From the NCBI GenBank assembly GCA_014529385.2, contig CM043963.1, positions 65,032,969 through 65,096,968 of the forward strand: DNA of 64,000 nt, given 5' to 3'. The notes under the pieces were generated by a model. That model saw only the letters and a program-made list of their open reading frames with translations, was not told the origin of the DNA and did not search any database. The stretch comes from Adiantum capillus-veneris. Its lineage: Eukaryota; Streptophyta; Polypodiopsida; Polypodiales; Pteridaceae. Each line of letters starts with the position of its first letter. Within the stretch, counting starts at the first letter, position 1. Shown in pieces: positions 56,075 to 64,000 of this stretch. Position numbers and translations under genes: made by a program.

Positions 56075-57034
56075 TGTTGACCGCTGGGTCAACAACACAA
56101 CATAACTCAAGTTTCGTACCAAAGTCTTATCTTTTGCGAGTTATGAAATGCTACGGATTATGGCTATAAACGTCATTTGTAATGAGTAGTTATTCTAGTT
56201 TCAGAAGCCGGGGTGCAATGGCACTTCCAGATTGTAAATACAAAGCCATTTGACCCTTTCAACCCCATTTTTGGTTAAACCTAAGGTAGCCTTAGTATAT
56301 AAGGTACCTAGGTCATTTTGTAAAGGGGGGGAACTTTAACCATAATCTAAACTAGAGCCCTTCCGTCTACTGTGAGAGAGAGAGAAAGAGAGTGAGCGTG
56401 AGCTTTATCCTCTCGCTACGCCCGGATCGCTCAACACATTGGAGATCCAACTGCACCATTGCTGTAGGCTCGAGGAGAGCTACGTGACAACACCAAGCAT
56501 TCCACGCGAGACGAGGCGCACACGCCGACGCATCTACGAGCTATTTGTGACCGTAAGTGTATCAAACGATGTCTGTTTTCTGCGTGCTAGTAGTCTATAA
56601 AATCGTGGCGACATAAGCTACGCATAGGTACTCATAAATTTAAGTTTCGGGCACTTTCAAAATTCTGCTTTATCATCCTACGCGTTTTTCGTGGACGGGT
56701 TTAGAGTGAGGGTTTAGAGTGTAGAAGCGTAGGGACAGGTGTATCCTAGTGAGGGGATGGTGTTCCTTAAGTTTCGTACGAATCTGGCATGATTAGGTGA
56801 GTTACCTTCCGTATGTGTGTATGTGGCTAGGTGGTGTAGTTGAGAGCAGTGAGGTTCTTGATTGTGGTTTAGTTGGCCTTCCAGAGTGTTGTATGTGTAG
56901 GATGGTCTTAGCCTGACAAGCTAAAGAGATTTCCTCCGTGTGCCTATCATGTCATCTGTGTCCTCGATTGACATTATGTTGATCTAGGTAGTGTTTGCAT
57001 GCACTTCATGGGTGTGTGAGTCGCTTCCGTAACA
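56075..57034 (+). repeat. 3' LTR of element C
   Basis: 960 bp, collinear with 45478-46437. It is followed by ATCAC. The half-palindrome CATCCTACGCGT is conserved at 56674-56685. Confidence 0.95.
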
Positions 57035-57601
57035 ATCACCCAAATCTTTCATGTCAAAAACTGATTATGTAGCTTCTGCTATAGGTCAACTATGTCCTTT
57101 TTAGAATGACCAGCAATGAACATGTCATTCACATAAAGAATAAGCACACTAAGCAATACATTCCATAGTATTTTTACATAAAGACATGGATCTTCAACAC
57201 TACATGCGAATCCTTAGGGCTTCATAAAGGTATCAAACTTGTGATATCATTGCCTGTGTGCTTGATTTAGACCATAAAGGCTCTTCTTTATTCTGCATAA
57301 CAAATATTCCTTGCCTATCTGCACACACCCTTCAGGTTGCTGCATATAACTCTCCTCATCAAGATCACTATGCAAGATATTCGTTTGAACTAGCTCTAGG
57401 TCCTCTGTAGCTCATCCAAGAAACAATCTCAGTGTTCCAATTTTGACAATTGAAGAAAATATTTTTGAAAATCTATGCCATACTTCTTCTTGAATCCCTT
57501 AGCTACTAACCAATCTTTGTATTTCTCCACATTGTATGCGAACTTTCGTTTGTAGACCCGTTTACAAGGCAATGCTTTTTTACCTTTTTCCAGTAAAATA
57601 T
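57035..57601 (-). pseudogene. Reverse transcriptase of copia element F, right part
   Basis: The minus strand encodes LLEKGKKALPCKRVYKRKF, WLVAKGFKKKYGIDF, then ILHSDLDEESYMQQPEGCV and RIKKSLYGLNQA, and ends with LSVLILYVNDMFIAGHSKKD. This is the Ty1/copia RT, with the catalytic YVDD changed to YVND. It connects to the left part (45477 and below) once element C is removed. The 5' half (gag, protease, integrase) should lie right of element D, beyond or near the window edge. Confidence 0.9.
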
Positions 57602-57982
57602 TGTTAGACCTTAGGGTGACCTATCTCAATTGTTATGTTGCAATTTTTCTAACATGGACCATGATGGATTGGGACATTGGTACCTTGTCAAATGACCACT
57701 AGATTTGATAGATTAGTACCCTTTGATTGTGGTGATCCGAGTATGTTTAGTTGATGAAATGGTGTGATAACCTAGAGTGGCGAGATTGGACATATGTAGA
57801 TTTTCAAATTAGAGAGTGTTGGTTTTCTTGTTGAGTTGTTATGGTTGCTTGCTAGGTTAACTTCTTGAGGTTGACATTCTCAAAGTGTCTTTGTACCTTA
57901 TCCGAGTCACTTCCCTGAGTACTGACATTATGTTAGTGCCAGATAGCTATGCTACAGACGTCCGTGCGACGATCCGCTAACA
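57602..57982 (+). repeat. Probable 5' LTR of element D
   Basis: It begins TGTTAGACCTTAGGGTGAC where the copia sequence stops, and ends GATCCGCTAACA right before a PBS. Near its end it shares TTGACATTATGTT-like text with the element C LTR (CTGACATTATGTT here), hinting at relationship. Confidence 0.65.
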
Positions 57983-58001
57983 TTGGCACCGTTTTCGATG
58001 A
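57983..58001 (+). promoter_or_regulatory. Degenerate primer binding site of element D
   Basis: TTGGCACCGTTTTCGATGA aligns with the element C PBS TTGGCGCCACTGCCGGGGA at most positions of its first half. Confidence 0.6.
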
Positions 58002-58511
58002 ATGATCCTTAGGTGGTGAGTACCTAGTCATATTTAGAGCCTTCTTTTTTGAAATATTTTGTTATTCATTCCACCTTAACATTAAAGTATCTAGACGTGG
58101 GCTTAGTGCTTGGTAGAGTCTAGAGTCAAGGGATTGGCTAGTTCTATTCTTGAGGAGAAAAGAGAGTTGTGAGATACAGAACACATTTTATTCTTCAAAT
58201 TTTTTGATGCTTTGAAAGTACTTATTCCATATTCCATTCCACTTTCAATTTGTACCATTTTGTTTATTTTTGTTCCTAGTTGCTTTTCAGAACATAAGAG
58301 TAGGGTAAGTAGAAAACTACCACTATCAAATTTGGATTAAAAGATCAAGGCAAAAACTGTTGAAAATCATATTTTGGCAAAAAGACCATAAGTTTGGAAA
58401 ATTTGATGGTAAGAGCCTAAAGTCTAATCAAAACTAAAAAATTTGGTGCGCAAGGGTATCAAAAAGCTCATAGGAAGCAATCTGATAAGCTCCATCCAGA
58501 TTTGGAGGGGA

Positions 58512-59097
58512 ACATGGTTCCCGATCCATGTCCCCCAAAGACAATTTGAGCAAGCAGTAAGACCATCAGATACATATTGCTTCTAAGAAATTGAAACCAA
58601 AATTTGGGATCAAATTAAAACCAAAAACACACTTAAATCAAAGAAATCAGAAAAAATCACCAAAAGTTATTAAAATTGATCAAAATTTGGGACTTTGCAA
58701 CTTTTAGTGATCCAAATTTAAAAAAATTTAGGGAACAGCTTCAAAATATCGTGGACAACCAACTGACCAAGCTTCTTGTCAAAATTAAGTCAAACATGGA
58801 TCGCAATCCATGTACCTCATCATAATTTTTTTGCTAAGATTTGAGCAGTACGTAGCTGAGACTATCTGGAAAACTTTTCCCACAAGGCACATTAACAAAT
58901 AAGCTGAAAAAGTTGATCAAAAGAGCAAAAAATAGAAAGTAATCAAAAATTGTAAAGCAAACACAAAACTTTACTTTTGATTGTCAAAAAGTGATCTAAC
59001 TCTAAAACGATTTTGGGAGTAGGCTATAAAAATCACAAGCAACAAACATACCAAGTTTCAAGTCCAAAAGTGATGAAACATGGATTGCAATTCATGT
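58512..59097. repeat. Three palindromes in the element D leader
   Basis: ACATGGTTCCCGATCCATGT (58512-58531), ACATGGATCGCAATCCATGT (58794-58813) and ACATGGATTGCAATTCATGT (59078-59097), each followed by a C-rich or ACCTCAT-type tail. Spacings are 282 and 284 bases. Sequence around them (CAAGTTTCAAGTC, CAAAAGTGATC) also recurs weakly. Confidence 0.85.
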
Positions 59098-59757
59098 CCC
59101 CCATCTGAGTTTTTGGACAAAGACATACTAGCATGTTGCACAAACTACTGGGAGTAAAACTTCCCAAAGAAAGGTAGCCGAAAAGTCCAAAAAGTGGGTC
59201 AAAAGGGAAAAAAGCAACGTAGTTGGGGTTAGGGTATCAAGGGCAAGCTATGTGTCAAGTTTCATCACATTTTACATGTCGCTCTGGCACAGATTGAGAC
59301 CAAATTTGTACCATAGCTAGAGCTAGTCATAAGGAGCCTACTAGTATTTTCAAAATTGAATTTGGACTATTTGAGGATTCTCCAAGCTGAAATAGACTTT
59401 GTGCCAAAAGCACGATAATTTTTGTCGATTCTAAGTTTTTTGACTAACTGGTTGTAAACTCATAGCTACCAAGTGTTTTTGTACAAATTGCAAGGGCTAG
59501 AGTATTGCGGCTTGTAGTGATTCTGATGTGAGGATTTGGGAGCACCCAAAGAGGTAACCGGTCAAGGTTTTGCAATATTGCTTTTCATTGATGTATTTGA
59601 GATAAGGTAGACTATATCAGAATAGAAACCTTGCTGTAGGAGACTGGGTTAGCCATATTTCCATAGAAGAGAGTGTGAATCAAGGACCGTTGCTACCTCG
59701 GAGCCAATTTTAGAGGAAAGTCTGTTTGATACTTCATCAGAGATATCCTATACCTAT

Positions 59758-60720
59758 GTGGATGAGGGATACAAAAGTGTGAGTTTCAAAGAGGGAACCA
59801 ACATGGGAGCAGGACCCGCACCAGCCATCGAATTGTTGCACTTGAAATATCAATTTGAAAATGACCAAAGTACAAAAGTTTATAAAGACAATATGGATCA
59901 CTACTGCGTAAAGTTAGAAGACAGACCTCGCGAGTTCAAGGACATAGTTCTTGTGGACTACAATGATGAGGGTATAATGTATCGTAGTGAAAAATCCCTT
60001 CTTTCAGTGTTTCTTGTCTGGAAAGGGAAAGTTCTAGGAAACATGTTTTCCAGAAACAGTATTGAGATGGCTACTAACAAGGTTAAGTATGTTCAACAAG
60101 CTAGAGCGCCAATGACAGTGTCTGAATTGAGCTCTTTTCTAGGGTATATCAATTTCTACAGATGGTTCATTCACAAGTTTGCAGCTAAAGCATTTCCTCT
60201 ATATGAATTAACCAAGAAGGGAAATAAGTTCATTTGGATAGAGTAATGTGCGAAAAGTTTTTGGTGCTTAAAGGATGCAATCAACAAGAAGCCACTCCTT
60301 TGCCAACCAAACTGGGGTGTGATTTTCCATGTGTATGTTGATGCATTTGGAGTTGCTATTGGGGCAATATTGCCCAACCTGATGGGAAGACAAACTATCC
60401 AGTCTACTTCACCAATCATCGATTCCGTTCAACTAAACAAGTATACTCTACTACTAAAAGAGAAGCACTAGAAACGATGTTTTAGTGCCAAATTCAGACA
60501 TTATTTACTAGGAAAATTGTTTTATTTTTATGTGGACCATCAGGCTCTACTATTCCTAATCAACAAGGTCATTATTCAGGGAAGATTAATTAGATGGATG
60601 ATTTCTTGATGGAATATGAACATTAGGAAAATATTGGACTTCTTTAGGGCCTTGCAAGGTTTGGGATTAAATCAAATTGGTAGGGATTAAATGGACACGA
60701 AAAGCCTATTAGTGGTTTTG
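59758..60720 (+). pseudogene. RT C-terminal part and RNase H of element D
   Basis: 59758-60246 (162 codons) reads KGKVLGNMFSRNSIEMATNK, then SELSSFLGYINFYRWFIHKF and FPLYELTKKGNKFIW, the end of a Ty3 RT. In the same frame after a stop, RNase H follows: CLKDAINKKPLLCQPNWGVI, then FHVYVDAFGVAIGAIL with the catalytic Asp, later YVDHQALLFLINKV in another frame. The RT palm with the DD box is missing and the upstream 90 codons are of unclear origin, so an internal deletion joined the leader to the RT end. Confidence 0.8.
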
Positions 60721-60914
60721 AGCTAGAATATGTCAGTTTTCAAAATAATCTAACTAGTGAGGTCTTTGGCCCATATTAATAGACCAAGACAGTACAAAAA
60801 GGATGTAGGGTGGTCGTGGAAGATGGGCCATTGGTTCATTGGTGCAAATTGTCCAATGGATAAACGAGCAAGGCTCCATATGAAGTGGGGGTGCAAACTT
60901 GACCATTGGATCTT

Positions 60915-61112
60915 CAACAAGATCAAGGGTAGAGACTCAAAGGCGCCATTTGAAGGGGGAGGGGACTCAATCTATGCCTTTGGATATCAATCAAGCTCAA
61001 GGGAGGAGGTGCAAAGGTGCATTTTGAAGAGAGGGGAGCCATTCTAGCCACTAGATCTCACTCAAGATCAAGGGTGGAGGTTCAAAAGCACCTTTGGTGG
61101 TGAGATCCCTTG
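60915..61112. repeat. Three imperfect tandem units of about 75 bp
   Basis: AAGATCAAGGGTAGAGACTC, AAGCTCAAGGGAGGAGGTGC and AAGATCAAGGGTGGAGGTTC occur at about 60919, 60992 and 61068, each followed by AAA-G-GC-TTTG text. Confidence 0.75.
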
Positions 61113-61144
61113 GATGTAAAAAGGATCTAATGGTTGAGATAGAA

Positions 61145-61146
<2 letters not shown>

Positions 61147-61181
<35 letters not shown>
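61147..61181. repeat. Homopolymer run of 35 C
   Basis: Uninterrupted C tract, complementary in type to the G run at 42780. The length may be unreliable. Confidence 0.9.
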
Positions 61182-61182
<1 letters not shown>

Positions 61183-61799
61183 CCCCGCACTTTCCCCCCT
61201 CACCAAATTCAAAGTATCTTGTACCATCATGTCATGTTCACTTTTCCAACCGTCACCTCACTGTCACGCCCCCTTTTCTAGGTTTTAAAGGCTTGTAAGT
61301 GCATGGATTTCTCCTCTAAAAGGTTGTTTTGACCTAGGAAAACCAAGGGAAGGAGGGGATTGACAATGACACACTAGCTCCTCCTAGTTGTAGAGTGTGT
61401 CCGCTATCGTCTTCCTATTGGCTAGCCTCTAATTAAACTTAATCCCAAAGAGTCCCTAGAGGGTTCATATTTTTCCTAATGATTCAAAATCTTCTGTAAG
61501 CCAAGAAAAACACAATGTGGTGTTGATTTTCTTTCCAAAAGTACAAAAGGGTGTTCAAATGCATCATTAGGGACGAACCATTGGACGCTAAATTATTCCA
61601 AAGTATAGCTAAAGATCGACAGAATCTAGAATGGCAAGATGTCTATGATTTCCTTCAACTGGGAGGATTTCTAGAGGACTGTTTGAGGCCAAGAAAAAGG
61701 CACTTATAATCTAGAGTTTGAAGTTTACCATCATTGATGGAGCCCTCCACAAATTAGGCATTGATGGTGTACTTTGAAGGTGTGTGCCAATGCAAGGCA
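61183..61799. other. Interior of element D without recognised domain
   Basis: No clear motif. The last part, before 61800, shows short coding-like text leading to the integrase zinc finger. Confidence 0.4.
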
Positions 61800-62760
61800 T
61801 GATGTAAGTAATAACAGAGGCTCATAGTGGAGGTGCAGATAGACATTTCTCTACTAATATTACATATAAGAAAATTGTGCAAGCAGGTTTATGGTGGAAA
61901 ACTATGATGATAGATGTCATAACATTTTGTAAGACCTGTGATATTTGCCAGAGAATGGGAAGGCCTACAACATTTGACATTACACCTCTAACTTGGACAA
62001 TACATCCACTAGGAATATTCACAAAATGGGGTTTACACTTTATGGATCATTCAAGAAGGTTACTCCCAGAAAGAAGAGGTACAAATTATGGCCACCTGTT
62101 ATGTCATTAAGTGGGTGGAAGCTGAAGACTTACCAAATAAAACTTCCAGATCAACATCTATATTCTTGTATGAGAATATCATCTGCAGATATGGCCATCC
62201 CAATTGATTCATAAATGAAAATATTCATATACTCACTAAGATATTTTCATTTTAGCACTTGAAATCCATGCTATATTATCCAAGGTGCAATGGTCAGACA
62301 AAAAGTAGCAACAAAAACATCAAGACAATTCTAACCAAGATTGTTGAGAAAGAACCACATTAGTGGAATACCAAACTCTTGGGCTTATTGAACTTCTACA
62401 AAGTCACTAATGAATGACACCATTCAGAATGGTTTATGGGATAGAGGCATTAGTTTTGATGGAGTTTGCATTACAGTTGCATGAGATCAGACAATGGGCT
62501 ATGAAGGTGGTCTAGCAAAGGAGGAAACATTGGCATGATAGTAAAATTAAGGTCAAGGAGTTCAAGAAAGGTGATCTGGTACTACTGTATCAGTTAAAGT
62601 TGGACCCAAGAAACCCAATTTCAAGATAACATGGTCGAGACCCTATGAGGGTGACTGGGTATTTTCTAATGGAACAATAAGATTAAAGGGTTTATCAAGA
62701 TACTTTTGCTTGGAGTTTACAATGGGGCCAATATCAAATTAGTATATTATGCGAGGTCAA
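61800..62760 (+). pseudogene. Integrase relic of element D
   Basis: The zinc finger is readable: AHSGG-DRHFSTNITYKK, then AGLWWKTMMIDVITF and CKTCDICQRMGRPT. The core has IFTKWGLHFMDH (catalytic Asp changed or displaced) and broken pieces such as YPRCNGQT-like text near 62280 that would hold the Glu. The C-terminal part has FRMVYGIEALVLMEF and FKKGDLVLLY-like text to about 62600. Many stops and shifts. Confidence 0.7.
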
Positions 62761-64000
62761 AGGAAATCCCAACAACACCAGACCTCAGGGGGGTCACTTA
62801 ATTACGTGACTATCACGTGAGTGCAGTAGAAGGGATTATTAAATTTCATTTTTCTCACAATTTCACATATATAAGGGTCCCATACAATGGAACTGGCAAA
62901 AAAAATTATAGATTGAATAGAGAAAGCGTGTATTTTATTTATCATAAATTCACACATAAGAATTCTTAAAAATAGTCCTTGACGCACACGATATACACAA
63001 CTTATATTTAGGGACCTCCTCGAGAACTAGACGCAAAAAACCATTTAGAGTCAGAAAGTGAACCATTGAACTTGTTCCACATTAGACCAGTTCAAGAGGT
63101 GCTAGGAGTTAACCAAATTAGTTGAGAAGCTCAATTCAATTTTGAATTGGAGAGAGCCAAAACTAGCACAATCTGACAATCTTAACAATCAAAGTCTATC
63201 AACAATTAAGGCCAGAATCTTCTAGGTACTGAGTATGTGGCTAGATCAACACATGGATGACATGTGGAAAACAATGGAGTTAAAACCAAGAGAGCAGGAG
63301 CGTAGATCGTTCATGGCACGCATAAAGATAACTATACAAAGAGTGCAGGACCCATCGCTTCTTTCTCAAGCTATCATGCAACTCATCTCTCCTCTTGTAG
63401 AGTCTTCTACACCTCCTTCACCTACGTAGCTTATAGTAAGCACTACACATTTGTCTTCACCTTCTACTGCTACACATTTTCATTCTAAACTCGATACTTC
63501 AAAGCTCTCACGCTTTGCTTTCTCCACCACCACAGGTGCATTGTCATCTTTGCAAGAATCCTCAGAAGATATAATTATGGGGAAGACAAAGAATCCTTCA
63601 GAAAAAATGCAAGAAACTACAGATGAGGCCACACAGTTCCATTGAGAAACAGGTAGAGCAGGCACAAAAAGTTTGCTATGTACCTCACAATAACATTGGG
63701 AAGTATGTTTTCCATTAGAGTGAACGGACACTGCTAAATCTATTGAATCTTGATGTAATGTTAGAGGCTACCCCAATGGAGTTTGATGCCGAGATTATCT
63801 AGTAGGTAGTAAATTGGTCTGACTTAGACAGTGGCTCTACAAAGATCAATGGCCACGAAGTCCAGGCTATAGCCAACAACTCTAGGACATGTGCTCAATA
63901 TGCCATACAACCTCAAAGCTAAACCTTGTCTAATAGAAGAATTCAACAAAAATCCCACAAGAAGATTCTAAGGCCACCAAGAAACAGAAATGGGGAGCTC
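62761..64000. other. Unclassified right end
   Basis: A purine tract AGGGGGG near 62787 could be the polypurine tract of element D, but no LTR resembling 57602-57982 follows. Open stretches at 63235-63429 and 63451-63645 lack recognisable motifs. The copia F 5' half expected here is not evident. Confidence 0.35.

Larger units (their letters stand above)
45473..57039 (+). mobile_element. Element C: Ty3-like gag-protease retrotransposon without RT or integrase
   Basis: LTRs are 960 bp each (45478-46437 and 56075-57034) with no indels between them and roughly 35 substitutions by eye, mostly transitions. The target duplication is ATCAC (45473-45477 and 57035-57039). A PBS follows the first LTR and a polypurine tract GAAGGGGGGAG precedes the second. 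The interior has a 3-kb leader with palindromes, Gag, protease and a WIPK-repeat region, then 1.7 kb of non-coding sequence. No RT, RNase H or integrase motif is visible, so it is non-autonomous. It sits in copia element F. Confidence 0.9.
57602..62760 (+). mobile_element. Element D: decayed Ty3-like element, internally deleted
   Basis: A presumptive 381-bp LTR (57602-57982) is followed by a PBS-like sequence, a leader with three palindromes, an RT end, RNase H and an integrase. No gag or protease is recognised. It lies in the copia RT of element F. A matching 3' LTR is not found inside the window, so the right end is a guess based on the last integrase-like text and a purine tract (about 62785). 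Confidence 0.65.

Noticed and set aside
45420-57087. A 53-bp target-site duplication made by integrase
   Set aside because: Ty3-type integrases make 4-6 bp duplications. ATCAC already accounts for this, and the right-hand ends of the two 53-bp copies do not continue alike.

Overview
The window is nuclear DNA of a land plant with a repeat-rich, probably large genome. The evidence is Ty3/gypsy chromoviruses with chromodomains, Ty1/copia relics, PBS sites of plant type, a non-LTR (LINE) family, a tRNA-derived SINE-like piece, many (CT)n tracts, and one host gene fragment with GT-AG introns. A fern, lycophyte or gymnosperm is plausible, but the sequence alone does not settle it. I recognise only one host gene: the last three exons of an HSCB/HSC20-type iron-sulfur co-chaperone at 11011-11531. 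Almost everything else is mobile DNA, much of it nested.

Layout. 1-6118: chromovirus A (minus strand, cut by the window edge). 6448-10140: relics of further Ty3 elements and a piece of a recurrent LTR family. 11011-11531: HSCB tail. 12230-15510: a MITE-like element and a decayed copia element. 16021-21320: a Ty3 element (E) whose two LTRs of about 1.94 kb now face each other in inverted orientation, flanked by matching 5-bp target duplications. 23140-25860: a tandem LTR-PBS-LTR-PBS arrangement with a GC-rich fold-back insert. 28665-30177: a third LTR of that family, split by a 5'-truncated LINE that has (CT)n on both sides. 30460-36934: chromovirus B, complete from LTR to LTR with target duplication CTTGA. 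36940-38390: decayed LINE. 39261-39924: fold-back element containing a second LINE tail between CT tracts. 42442-42820: tRNA-Asp-like SINE head and a 41-base G run. 43991-57600: a minus-strand copia element (F), split by element C. 57602-62760: Ty3 relic D, inserted in the same copia.

The most interesting system is element C (45478-57034; LTRs of 960 bp each, target duplication ATCAC). It codes for Gag and an aspartic protease but has no reverse transcriptase or integrase. Its 3-kb untranslated leader carries an array of nine near-identical 24-bp palindromes (core ACATCCTACGCGTAGGATGT) spaced about 125 or about 285 bp apart. The neighbouring element D has an unrelated palindrome (core ACATGGATTGCAATTCATGT) at the same place in its leader, three times, with spacings of 282 and 284 bp. 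Conservation of spacing and symmetry, but not of sequence, suggests a structural function such as RNA dimerisation or packaging, or binding of a dimeric protein.

Retroelement proteins here would act together in the usual way: Gag forms particles, protease matures them, reverse transcriptase/RNase H makes cDNA primed by tRNA at the PBS, and integrase inserts it. Nearly all copies are disabled by frameshifts and stops. C would need RT and integrase supplied in trans.
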